Source: UBA4416 sp044238845
GTDB lineage: Bacteria > Bacteroidota > Bacteroidia > B-17B0 > Aurantibacillaceae
DNA length: 64,000 nt
Direction: 5' to 3'
Assembly (NCBI GenBank): GCA_044238845.1
Contig: JBIICN010000009.1
Location: 1 to 64,000, forward strand
Positions within the stretch are counted from its first letter, which is position 1. The number at the start of each line of letters is the position of its first letter. The translations under genes were made by a program, and so were the position numbers. Of this stretch, positions 18,484 to 25,862 are shown piece after piece. Below the pieces are notes generated by a model that saw only the letters and a program-made list of their open reading frames with translations, searched no databases and was not told where the DNA came from.

Positions 18484-19248
18484 ATGGAAAACAACAACAT
18501 TAACGTTTACATTGTAGAAGACGAGAGCATAGTTGCTAAAGACATTCAAAATAGTTTAAAAAAATTAGGATATAATGTTTTAGGCATTAGTAATAATGGC
18601 GCTGATGCAATCAAAAACATTGTTGATTTAGAACCAAACATAGTGTTAATGGACATTATGATTAAAGGTAACATGACTGGAATTGATGTTGCTGAGACAT
18701 TAAAGAAAGACTATAATATTCCTGTCATATTTTTAACTGCTTATGCAGATGAAAGTACTTTAGCAAAAGCTAAAATTACAGAGCCTTACGGATATATTTT
18801 AAAACCATTCAAAGAGATTGACCTACACTCAACAATTGAAATGGCTTTATACAAGCATAAAAAAGATACTGAAGTTCAAAAAGAGCGCGATTTTTTATAT
18901 TCTTTAGTTGAGAATAAAGACGAAGCCGCTAAAGATATTTTATTTGTAAAATCAAATAGCCGCCTTGTAAAGGTTAATTTAAAGGATATCTACTATGTAG
19001 AGGCTTTAAAGGATTACGTGGTTTTAAACACACAATACACGCGTTATACAATACATTCTACTATGAAAGACATAGAGAAAAAATTAGATAACGGAGATTT
19101 TATCCGCGTACACCGTTCTTTCATAGCTCGTATCGACAAGATACAAACAATTGAAAATCAAACAGTTGTGTTGGAAGAAAACAAAAAAGTAATTCCTATT
19201 GGTGGTTCTTACCGCGATGAATTATTAGCTAAATTAAATATGATCTAA
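18484..19248 (+). CDS. LytTR-family response regulator
   Basis: 254 residues. The receiver domain has 'IVEDESIVAKDI' and the phospho-acceptor Asp57 in 'VLMDIMIKGNMTGID'. The linker is followed by a LytTR DNA-binding domain with 'ILFVKSNSRLVKVNLKDIYY', 'VEALKDYVVLNT' and 'FIRVHRSFIARIDKI'. LytTR proteins bind paired direct repeats with a beta-sheet fold rather than a helix-turn-helix. The gene starts 3 bp after the multi-PAS kinase and is almost certainly co-transcribed with it. Receiver sequences of this kind commonly pair with HisKA_2/HWE kinases in Bacteroidota. mnmG begins 80 bp later. Confidence 0.95.
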   Translation: MENNNINVYIVEDESIVAKDIQNSLKKLGYNVLGISNNGADAIKNIVDLEPNIVLMDIMIKGNMTGIDVAETLKKDYNIPVIFLTAYADESTLAKAKITEPYGYILKPFKEIDLHSTIEMALYKHKKDTEVQKERDFLYSLVENKDEAAKDILFVKSNSRLVKVNLKDIYYVEALKDYVVLNTQYTRYTIHSTMKDIEKKLDNGDFIRVHRSFIARIDKIQTIENQTVVLEENKKVIPIGGSYRDELLAKLNMI

Positions 19249-19328
19249 TAAGTGACAAAAGAGACTGTAGACAGAAAAGACATTCGACTTTTCCCTTCTG
19301 TCTTGATTCCCTTAAATCCCTTAAATCA

Positions 19329-21224
19329 ATGTCCTCTCAATATGATGTTATAGTAGTTGGTGCAGGTCACGCAGGATGCGAGGCTGCTGCTGCTGCTGCT
19401 AATATGGGCTCTAAAGTGTTATTGCTTACCATGAACATGCAAACCATTGCCCAAATGAGCTGTAATCCTGCTATGGGCGGTATTGCTAAAGGGCAAATTG
19501 TTCGTGAAATTGATGCTTTGGGTGGCTACAGCGGAATTGTTTCTGATAAGTCTGCTATCCAATTCAGAATGTTGAATCGTTCTAAAGGACCAGCCATGTG
19601 GAGTCCAAGAACACAGAATGATAGAATGTTATTTGCGGCTACCTGGAGAGAAATGTTAGAACAAACTCCTAATGTTGATTTCTGGCAAGACATGTGTCGC
19701 GAATTAATTGTTTCTAAAGACGGAAAAAGAGTTGAAGGTGTTATTACAGGGATGGGTTTAGAATTTAAAGCTAAGGCCGTTGTATTAACAAATGGAACAT
19801 TCTTAAATGGATTAATTCACTTAGGAGAAAAACAAATTGGCGGCGGTCGTAGTGGCGAATCTGCTTCATACGGAATCACTGAACAATTAGTAAAATTAGG
19901 TTTTGAAAATGGTAGAATGAAAACAGGAACACCTCCTCGTATAGACGGACGTTCTTTAGATTATTCTAAAATGGAAGAACAAGAAGGCGATGTGGCCATT
20001 GACAAATTCTCTTATTTAGATAATACTTCACCATTTGTCTCAAATGATGGACGTCCAGTAAAAAAGCAAGTTCCTTGTCATATTTCTTATACCAACCAAG
20101 ACGTTCATGATATTTTAAGAACTGGTTTCGAAAAGTCACCCATGTACTCAGGTCGTATTCAAGGTTTAGGACCAAGATATTGTCCAAGTATTGAAGATAA
20201 AATTACACGCTTTTCAGAGCGTGATAGACATCAATTATTTGTAGAACCAGAAGGTTGGGATACGGTTGAGATTTATGTGAATGGATTCTCAACCTCTCTT
20301 CCAGTTGATGTACAACAAAAAGCATTAAAGTTAATTCCTGGTTTTGAGAACGCTAAGATGTTCCGTCCGGGTTACGCGATTGAATACGATTATTTTCCGC
20401 CGACTCAATTACAATTGACTTTAGAAACTAAGTTAGTAGAGGGTTTATATTTTGCCGGACAAATTAACGGAACTACTGGTTATGAAGAAGCGGCTTGTCA
20501 AGGTCAAATGGCAGGCATTAATGCGCATTTAAAAATCAACGAAAAAGATCCATTAATCTTAAAACGTCATGAAGCATATATTGGAGTTTTAATTGATGAT
20601 TTGGTTACTAAAGGAACGGACGAACCATACCGTATGTTTACATCTCGTTCAGAGTATCGATTATTATTACGCCAAGATAATGCAGATGTTCGTTTAACGC
20701 CTCTATCCCACTCTATTGGTTTAGCAAGTGACGAAAGAATGAATCGCGTTTCAGATAAGATTAAGAACTACGAAAACTTAATTAAGTACTTTAAGAACAC
20801 AAGTGCTGAACCAGAAGAAACTAATGCTTATTTAGAAAGTATCAACTCTGCCCCTTTAACACAAAAAATTAGATACTTTAATGTATTGTCTCGTCCGGAT
20901 GTTTCTATAATTGATTTAGCAAAACATTGCACAGATTTAAGAAACACATTGGCTAATATGGATGCAGATACGATGATGCAAGCAGAAATTTTAATGAAGT
21001 ACGAAGGGTATATTGAAAGAGAAAAAGAGAATGCAGAGAAGGTTGCTAAATTAGACAACTATAAAATTAAACCAGATTTCGATTTTAAAGCCGTTCCAAG
21101 TTTGTCTTTAGAAGCGAGAGATAAATGGACAAAATTACGTCCAACAACTATTGGTCAGGCAAGTCGTATTTCGGGAATTAACCCAGCAGATATTTCTGTT
21201 TTGTTAGTTCATTTGGGAAGGTAA
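19329..21224 (+). CDS. mnmG: tRNA uridine-5-carboxymethylaminomethyl modification enzyme MnmG
   Basis: 631 residues, the normal length for MnmG (GidA). With MnmE it installs the carboxymethylaminomethyl group on wobble uridine 34 of several tRNAs, using FAD, NADH and a folate. The FAD dinucleotide fold 'VIVVGAGHAGCEAAAAAANM' opens the protein. The signatures 'CNPAMGGIAKGQIVREIDALGG', here split as CNPAMGGIAKG and REIDALGG, 'GPRYCPSIEDKI' and 'GTTGYEEAACQGQMAG' are all present. The C-terminal helical domain ends with 'ISVLLVHLGR'. mnmG is often found near the chromosome origin; here the first of five parS sites lies 62 bp past its stop. Confidence 0.97.
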   Translation: MSSQYDVIVVGAGHAGCEAAAAAANMGSKVLLLTMNMQTIAQMSCNPAMGGIAKGQIVREIDALGGYSGIVSDKSAIQFRMLNRSKGPAMWSPRTQNDRMLFAATWREMLEQTPNVDFWQDMCRELIVSKDGKRVEGVITGMGLEFKAKAVVLTNGTFLNGLIHLGEKQIGGGRSGESASYGITEQLVKLGFENGRMKTGTPPRIDGRSLDYSKMEEQEGDVAIDKFSYLDNTSPFVSNDGRPVKKQVPCHISYTNQDVHDILRTGFEKSPMYSGRIQGLGPRYCPSIEDKITRFSERDRHQLFVEPEGWDTVEIYVNGFSTSLPVDVQQKALKLIPGFENAKMFRPGYAIEYDYFPPTQLQLTLETKLVEGLYFAGQINGTTGYEEAACQGQMAGINAHLKINEKDPLILKRHEAYIGVLIDDLVTKGTDEPYRMFTSRSEYRLLLRQDNADVRLTPLSHSIGLASDERMNRVSDKIKNYENLIKYFKNTSAEPEETNAYLESINSAPLTQKIRYFNVLSRPDVSIIDLAKHCTDLRNTLANMDADTMMQAEILMKYEGYIEREKENAEKVAKLDNYKIKPDFDFKAVPSLSLEARDKWTKLRPTTIGQASRISGINPADISVLLVHLGR

Positions 21225-21239
21225 TTTAATATGAGATTC

Positions 21240-21266
21240 ATCGGTGATTGAGCTTGTCGAAATCGC
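21240..21266. repeat. Dispersed 'TTGAGCTTGTCGAAA' repeat
   Basis: This element contains TTGAGCTTGTCGAAA. A variant, ACTGAGCTTGTCGAAGT, occurs at 27434-27450. Short elements of this kind are scattered in intergenic regions of many Bacteroidota genomes. It sits between mnmG and the first parS site. Confidence 0.55.
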
Positions 21267-21285
21267 CTATAGAGATAAATTTAAA

Positions 21286-21301
21286 AGTTCCACGTGGAAC
21301 A
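21286..21301. other. parS site 1 (ParB centromere site)
   Basis: AGTTCCACGTGGAACA; the inner 14 bp (21287-21300, GTTCCACGTGGAAC) form a perfect palindrome and match the widely conserved parS consensus TGTTNCACGTGAAACA. It is intergenic, between mnmG and the methyltransferase gene. Confidence 0.9.
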
Positions 21302-21330
21302 ATTAATTAGAATTATGTCAGTTCGGGCTG

Positions 21331-21357
21331 TCACTCTGAGCAGAGTCGAAGAGTGAG
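21331..21357. repeat. Small inverted repeat TCACTCT...AGAGTGA
   Basis: This is an imperfect hairpin with TCACTCTGAGC, AGAGTCGA and AGAGTGA blocks, 26 bp upstream of the methyltransferase start. It resembles the short mobile palindromic elements often dispersed in Bacteroidota intergenic DNA. A role as a leader hairpin for the next gene cannot be excluded. Confidence 0.5.
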
Positions 21358-21383
21358 AACTATAAAAGTATAAAGAATATAAT

Positions 21384-22268
21384 ATGTTAACTATAGAAAA
21401 ATGTTTAGTATGTGGCTCAAATCAGTTTGAGCCTTTTTTAGTTTGTAAAGATCACACCGTAAGCAAAGATAATTTCAATATTGTTTCTTGTAAAATGTGT
21501 GGTTTTAAATTTACAAATCCTCGCCCCACAGATTTAGTTTTAGGAGACTATTATAAAGCTGAAGAGTACGTTTCTCACACAAATACTAAAAAGGGATTAA
21601 TCAATAAGCTTTATCATGTTGTAAGAAACTACACTCTTAAAAAGAAGATACAGTTAGTTTGTTCTTATGTTTCACGTGGAACTATTTTAGATTATGGTTG
21701 TGGAACCGGAATGTTTTTGTCGGCTTGTAAAGAAGCTGGATGGAATACTATTGGAATGGAACCAGATGATTCTGCCAGAAAAATTGCTACTGATCTAGAC
21801 TTAAGTGTTTATTCGAACAAGGATAATGTTAGCACATTTATAAAAGAGAAACAGGTTGAGGCAATCACTCTATGGCATGTATTAGAACATGTAACTGACA
21901 TGCCTGAGACTTTATCTTTCTTTAAAGCGAAACTTAAAAAAGAAGGCGTATTAATTATTGCAGTTCCTAATCATGTTTCGTATGATGCAGATTATTATAA
22001 GGAATTTTGGGCTGCTTATGATGTGCCTCGTCACCTTCACCATTTCGATTTAAAATCTATGAAGTCTTTATTAGAGAATAATGGATTTAAATTAATAGAG
22101 ACTAGGCCAATGAAGTTTGATAGCTTTTATGTTTCTATGCTTAGCGAGAAATGTAAAAATGGTTCTATTAATCTTTTTAAAGCATTTTGGATAGGACTAT
22201 TGTCTAACCTAAAAGCAAAAGACTCTAGCTCCTATTCCAGTACAATTTATATATTTAAACATCTTTAA
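21384..22268 (+). CDS. Class I SAM-dependent methyltransferase with N-terminal zinc-ribbon-like motif
   Basis: 294 residues. The N-terminus has paired cysteines (Cys7/Cys10 in 'CLVCG', Cys36/Cys39 in 'CKMCG'), a zinc-binding pattern typical of small-molecule or sugar methyltransferases of this type. The Rossmann fold follows with motif I 'ILDYGCGTGMFLSACKEAGW' and acidic 'GMEPDD'. The 'LWHVLEHV' segment and 'VPNHVSYDADYYKEFWAAYD' are also characteristic. The substrate is unknown; O-antigen or lipid intermediates are possible. A parS site (21668-21683) lies inside the gene and encodes Val96-Thr100; another begins on the last base of its stop codon. A terminator follows at 22286. Confidence 0.88.
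   Translation: MLTIEKCLVCGSNQFEPFLVCKDHTVSKDNFNIVSCKMCGFKFTNPRPTDLVLGDYYKAEEYVSHTNTKKGLINKLYHVVRNYTLKKKIQLVCSYVSRGTILDYGCGTGMFLSACKEAGWNTIGMEPDDSARKIATDLDLSVYSNKDNVSTFIKEKQVEAITLWHVLEHVTDMPETLSFFKAKLKKEGVLIIAVPNHVSYDADYYKEFWAAYDVPRHLHHFDLKSMKSLLENNGFKLIETRPMKFDSFYVSMLSEKCKNGSINLFKAFWIGLLSNLKAKDSSSYSSTIYIFKHL
21668..21683. other. parS site 2, inside the methyltransferase gene
   Basis: TGTTTCACGTGGAACT; the 14-bp core GTTTCACGTGGAAC (21669-21682) matches parS. It is embedded in coding sequence and encodes Val-Ser-Arg-Gly-Thr just before SAM motif I. The codons must satisfy both the protein and ParB recognition. Confidence 0.85.
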
Positions 22269-22283
22269 GTTCCACGTGAAACA
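22268..22283. other. parS site 3, at the methyltransferase stop
   Basis: AGTTCCACGTGAAACA, with core 22269-22282 (GTTCCACGTGAAAC). The first base is the last base of the methyltransferase TAA stop codon. It is almost identical to the classical Bacillus parS site TGTTCCACGTGAAACA. Confidence 0.92.
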
Positions 22284-22285
22284 AA

Positions 22286-22321
22286 ATGCCCCAGTAGATA
22301 TTTCTGCTGGGGCATTTTTTG
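22286..22321 (+). terminator. Rho-independent terminator after the methyltransferase gene
   Basis: A 12-bp stem (ATGCCCCAGTAG / CTGCTGGGGCAT, one G-T pair, 6-nt loop) is followed by a T-run. It begins 3 bp after parS site 3 and ends the long plus-strand gene series that starts at nadA. Confidence 0.88.
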
Positions 22322-22606
22322 TTTTTATACTTTCAGTGTTTCGGTCTATAAATGTGACCAGCCTTTATACACAATAAATTTACTTGTAACTTTAGTTACT
22401 GTAATTGTTTATTGCATTAATATGTTTTACCAAGAGTAGCTAGATATACTAAAGTGCGCTTAATAGATTACATGTCGTTCTAGGTGAAACTAGTTTTATT
22501 TCTGTTGACTGAGGTTTGAAATTAACATAAAAGAACTAGTTATATGATCTGTTTTTACTGGTATTTATTACGTAAAATACTATTCCATTTTTATACACCT
22601 TGTCTT
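22322..22606. other. Gene-free stretch between parS sites with DnaA-box-like 9-mers
   Basis: No credible gene is seen. A perfect DnaA-box consensus TTATACACA lies at 22365-22373 and TTATACACC (one mismatch) at 22591-22599, the latter 8 bp before parS site 4. The stretch is AT-rich and otherwise featureless. These could be chance matches, DnaA-titration sites or part of the origin region. Confidence 0.4.
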
Positions 22607-22622
22607 TGTTCCACGTGAAACT
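22607..22622. other. parS site 4
   Basis: TGTTCCACGTGAAACT, with core 22608-22621 (GTTCCACGTGAAAC). It differs from the classical parS 16-mer only in the final base. It abuts the stop codon of the decayed sterol-desaturase gene. Confidence 0.92.
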
Positions 22623-23437
22623 TATTCTTTGTGCACATCTTTAAATTGTAGCATGTCTTTTAGCCTAAGCTCTTTTTCGGTGTCAAAACCACAGGTGCCC
22701 TTAAATTCTTTTGGGTTTTCGTATGTGCCGAATAACATATCCCACCAAACAATATCTCCGTTTTATTGCTGTGCTTTTCGTATTCATGATGGATTCGATG
22801 CATTTCTGGTCTCTGGAAAATGTACCCTACCCATTCGGAGTTTTTACATTAGTGTGGTAAAAGAATTCTCCTAAGGCTGTGCACAAAGTATAGATTGCTC
22901 CTGCTTCCATATTTAAACCCAAGAAGGTATAAACGAGTAAAATCCTACTATTAAAATCACCGTCATTTCTATAAGGATTAATTACCCCCAACTGTTTTGT
23001 CCATGATGTATTTGGTGAAAGTTCGTCCATAGATAATCTGTTTTATTTCGCCACCAATGCCACCAACAAAACATAAAGGAGAAATAAAGTAGGCAATCAT
23101 TCCGCCCTAATAGATCCTAGGTTTTTTGACAAACGACATCGCGATGTTTGCTAAAACAGAAACACAAATGATTTTAAACTGGCTATATCATATGACAACT
23201 AAAAAACAATTAAACAGACATATGAAGTATGCTAGTTGATGACAACCACTTTTCCCAAGTGTAACCTGCCAAAGTTACAATAGCTAGTTGAACAAAATTG
23301 ATGGCAATTACTCTTATGGTCCAAGTGGGAACTTCGGGTAGTTTCCATCCTGGAATAATCCGCTCTAAAATAAAACAGAATGCAAATACGCTAAATATAA
23401 TAATCAACATGTTTTCAGGGTTTAATTGGTTAATCAT
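22622..23437 (-). pseudogene. Decayed sterol desaturase / fatty acid hydroxylase family gene
   Basis: Reading the minus strand, sterol-desaturase family fragments appear in the correct order but in different frames. The N-terminus is 'MINQLNPENMLIIIFSVFAF' and 'ILERIIPGWKLPE'. Then come 'GGMIAYFIS', a partly mutated first histidine box 'WWHWWRNKTD', and 'FHQIHHG'. Further on are 'LGEFFYHTNVKTP', 'VGYIFQRPEMHRIHHEYEKH' and the C-terminal 'KDMLQFKDVHKE' stop. These membrane di-iron enzymes hydroxylate or desaturate lipids using eight histidines. At least three frameshifts plus in-frame stops break it, although the 816-bp length is close to a full gene. Multiple lesions argue for true decay rather than one sequencing error. 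It lies between parS sites 4 and 5. Confidence 0.8.
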
Positions 23438-23509
23438 ATTAACGTAAGATTGCTATTTGTATTTCTTAAATTATGTTAGACCTCTGCCAAAAAAAGTAAA
23501 AGCAATTTT

Positions 23510-23525
23510 AGTTCCACGTGAAACT
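23510..23525. other. parS site 5
   Basis: AGTTCCACGTGAAACT, with core 23511-23524 (GTTCCACGTGAAAC), identical to sites 3 and 4 over 14 bp. It lies between the decayed desaturase gene and the SDR terminator. Confidence 0.92.
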
Positions 23526-23559
23526 CTTTGGTTTTTTGGAGAGTAGTTTAAAACAAAAA

Positions 23560-23586
23560 GCCCCTCCGATTTGGAGAGGCTTTTTT
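23560..23586 (-). terminator. Bidirectional terminator after the SDR gene
   Basis: The stem GCCCCTCC / GGAGAGGC (8 bp with one wobble or mismatch, 5-nt loop) is flanked by A-run and T-run, so it can act in both directions. It lies just past the SDR stop on the minus strand. Confidence 0.75.
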
Positions 23587-23610
23587 GGTAACACATATTC
23601 TGTCGTGTTT

Positions 23611-24429
23611 TTATTTCAATTGACTCAAGAAGATTTTGTCAAATAGCTTGTCAGATAGAATGCTTCTCATAAATAATAGAAGCTTTGCTCCTCCCCCAAC
23701 AGCATATCTTGTTTTAGGATTGTTGGAGTTAATGGCTTTAGCAATTGTTTTAGCAATGACTATTGGTTCTGATCCCACACGTTTATATGTTTCGTCAATT
23801 AAAGCAGCGTGTTTTGTAGCTAGGTTTTTATAAGCTGTATTTCCTGATACTTTTAAAAGGTTTTCTTTTGCTATTCCTCCCCACTCAGATTTAATGGCTC
23901 CTGGTTCAATAATAACGACATCTATATTGAATTGCTTTAATTCCATTCTTAAACTATCGCTTAATCCTTCAACGGCAAATTTGGTGGCATGATACCAAGC
24001 TCCATGTGGCTCACCAAATTTTCCTCCCATAGAAGAAATATTGACGATTTTTCCTGACTGTTGTTTTCGCATATATGGAAGCACTAATTGAGTCAATCGA
24101 GCGAGTCCAAAAATGTTAACTTCAAATTGGTACTTGGCTTCGGAAATTGGAACATCTTCCAAGGCACCAAAAGAACCATAGCCAGCATTGTTTACTAAAA
24201 CATCAATTCGTTTTTCTGTTTCAATAATTTTTTGAATACCCTTAACCATTGATTCATCATTGGTGACATCCATTTCTAAAAGTTTTACTCCTAGCTCTTT
24301 TAGATCATTCATTTTGTCTATTCTGCGTGCGGCTCCGTAAACAGTATAACCACCTTTAATTAATAGATTGGCTGTTTCTTTTCCTATACCAGAAGAAGCT
24401 CCAGTTATTAATACTACTTTTTTTTCCAT
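23611..24429 (-). CDS. Short-chain dehydrogenase/reductase
   Basis: 272 residues, a classical SDR oxidoreductase. The cofactor motif is 'TGASSGIG' (Gly10-Gly16) with 'AARR' after strand 2, suggesting NADP(H) preference. 'NNAG' lies at 80-83. The catalytic residues are Ser in 'NISSMGG' (about 132-133), Tyr146 and Lys150 ('YHATK'). The substrate is unknown. The gene lies downstream of a TetR regulator on the same strand. Its promoter region contains the operator TGATTGACTAATCA (24465-24478), identical to the one at the regulator's own start. It is therefore likely repressed by that regulator, in an inducible detoxification or redox unit. Confidence 0.93.
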   Translation of the reverse strand: MEKKVVLITGASSGIGKETANLLIKGGYTVYGAARRIDKMNDLKELGVKLLEMDVTNDESMVKGIQKIIETEKRIDVLVNNAGYGSFGALEDVPISEAKYQFEVNIFGLARLTQLVLPYMRKQQSGKIVNISSMGGKFGEPHGAWYHATKFAVEGLSDSLRMELKQFNIDVVIIEPGAIKSEWGGIAKENLLKVSGNTAYKNLATKHAALIDETYKRVGSEPIVIAKTIAKAINSNNPKTRYAVGGGAKLLLFMRSILSDKLFDKIFLSQLK

Positions 24430-24464
24430 GATTTTAATTTTTATTGATTTTTTAATTTTTATAT

Positions 24465-24478
24465 TGATTGACTAATCA
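24465..24478. promoter_or_regulatory. Operator, copy 1 (before the SDR gene)
   Basis: TGATTGACTAATCA is an inverted repeat of TGATT around a GACT spacer, 35 bp upstream of the SDR start. The same 14-mer occurs at 25067-25080 next to the TetR start. Short palindromes at both the regulator and its neighbour are the usual arrangement for TetR repressors. Confidence 0.75.
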
Positions 24479-24500
24479 CTCCATTAATGAGTAAATTTTT

Positions 24501-25061
24501 TTAGGTGATCATATCCCATAACAAATGGAATGACTCATTGATTATTTTCTTTTGCTTAGGTGTTGAAAACTCTTGAGACGATAAGTACTGATTAATGCCA
24601 GCGATGTGGCTGTTAATAAGTGTATATAGCAAATCAACAGGCATTGGTTTTATCACAGCCGCTTTAATGCCTTCTTGTATAAAATCTAAATGTGGTTTGG
24701 CTTGCTTGGTAATTTCTTCAGGAGTAATTAGGCCATAAAATGGCGAGGTCGAAAACTGCTGAATAAAGTAAAATTCCGCTTTATTTTCCTGGGCCCACTC
24801 TATCGTGTTTGTGTAAATAGATTTGAATACTAACTCCAACGATTCATCTTTACTTGCATTTGCATACATATATTCCGTTAAACGAGACTTAGTATGTGCA
24901 TATAGCGCTAAAATAAGCTCATCCTTAGTTTTGTAATAATGAAATAACGTCCCATTAGCAATGCCCGTTTCTTTGGCTATTTTGCTAGTGGGAGTCGCGT
25001 GAAACCCAAATTCTACAAATAATTTGAGGGCCGTTTTTAATATTTCTTCTTTTTTATCCAA
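24501..25061 (-). CDS. TetR-family transcriptional repressor
   Basis: 186 residues. The N-terminal TetR helix-turn-helix is clear: 'ILKTALKLFVEFGFHATPTS' then 'KIAKETGIANGTLFHYYKTK'. The C-terminal ligand and dimer domain is variable, as usual, and gives no substrate clue. The SDR gene starts 71 bp downstream. Identical palindromes 5 bp upstream of this start and ahead of the SDR suggest negative autoregulation and control of the SDR by the same protein. TetR regulators paired with SDRs usually respond to a small hydrophobic ligand. Confidence 0.94.
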   Translation of the reverse strand: MDKKEEILKTALKLFVEFGFHATPTSKIAKETGIANGTLFHYYKTKDELILALYAHTKSRLTEYMYANASKDESLELVFKSIYTNTIEWAQENKAEFYFIQQFSTSPFYGLITPEEITKQAKPHLDFIQEGIKAAVIKPMPVDLLYTLINSHIAGINQYLSSQEFSTPKQKKIINESFHLLWDMIT

Positions 25062-25066
25062 AACAG

Positions 25067-25080
25067 TGATTGACTAATCA
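25067..25080. promoter_or_regulatory. Operator, copy 2 (before the tetR gene)
   Basis: TGATTGACTAATCA is an exact copy of the element before the SDR gene, 5 bp upstream of the TetR start codon, where binding would block transcription initiation or early elongation. The flanks differ from copy 1, so the shared 14-mer is the conserved unit. Confidence 0.75.
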
Positions 25081-25122
25081 GTCTACAAATATAAATACTA
25101 TTTTTAATACTGCAAAATTTAT

Positions 25123-25467
25123 TTATGGTGGTGGTTTTTTAAAATAAGTGAAAAGGTCTTTTGGATTAAAGTTTATACAGCTTATAAAAGCTATACTTAA
25201 GGTCGTTTCCCGAGAAATTGGAATATTATTAATTAAATAGCAAATAAATTGAATCAAACATAGAAGTCCCAAAATGATAGTAAAGAAAAGATTTCTGAAA
25301 TACTTTAAGTTTCTGTCGCGAACATCAAGTTTGTGTATCTCATCTTTTCTAGAGTTTTCAAGTCTTTTTCCTTTTAAATCTTCTTGATTAGACTTAATTT
25401 GGATTCGTTCGTTATCATCTACTTTAAAAGATGATTTAGGTTTATTTAATGGTATTATTTTCCCCAT
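25123..25467 (-). CDS. Small membrane protein of unknown function
   Basis: 114 residues. The first 55 are highly charged and low in complexity ('DDNERIQIKSNQEDLKGKRL'). A hydrophobic helix follows ('LFFTIILGLLCLIQFICYLI') and perhaps a second, weaker one. The C-terminus is rich in Pro and Lys. I do not recognise the family. It lies upstream of tetR on the same strand, with about 60 bp between, and downstream of the fumC promoter region. It could be a lineage-specific protein. Coding likelihood is moderate: the frame is clean and has an ATG, but no homology is evident. Confidence 0.5.
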   Translation of the reverse strand: MGKIIPLNKPKSSFKVDDNERIQIKSNQEDLKGKRLENSRKDEIHKLDVRDRNLKYFRNLFFTIILGLLCLIQFICYLINNIPISRETTLSIAFISCINFNPKDLFTYFKKPPP

Positions 25468-25862
25468 ATTAAAGGTGTTTTTATAATATTATACAAAGTT
25501 CATTAATTTAGAAGGAACCAAAAGCTTATTGTTACTACTTTATTTACTTTGAAGTAAAATTAAACCATCAAAAAGCGTTTGAATGCTTACTTATTATATA
25601 ATTTTTACTACTTATTCAATTGTTTTCTAAGAACTATTAATGATTTATACTGTTCTCAAAAAAATAACGCAAAAACATTCTGATTTACTTTCCTTAATAT
25701 ACTATACCACAGAAGTTGTCTTTTTACAATTTATTTTCTGTTTTTTTGAAAAACACCTTAAAGAGAAGGCTTTCATACACTAACCAAAATCATTTCGTTT
25801 TTATATATTAAAAACCAACATTTTTAGTAAATTCAACCCGTTAATTAATTAAACTAACCACT
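25468..25862. other. Intergenic region between the small membrane protein and fumC
   Basis: 395 bp, AT-rich. I see no gene, hairpin terminator, RNA motif or parS-like site in it. It must contain divergent promoters for the small membrane protein and fumC, but no convincing TAnnTTTG box stands out. Confidence 0.4.

Noticed and set aside
19249..19328. Terminator between the LytTR regulator and mnmG
   Set aside because: An AGACAGAA / TTCTGTCT pairing exists but the loop is long and no T-run follows, so termination is not supported.
22629..22874. Short plus-strand open frame in the decayed desaturase region
   Set aside because: It is antisense to recognisable sterol-desaturase fragments and has no plausible protein features.
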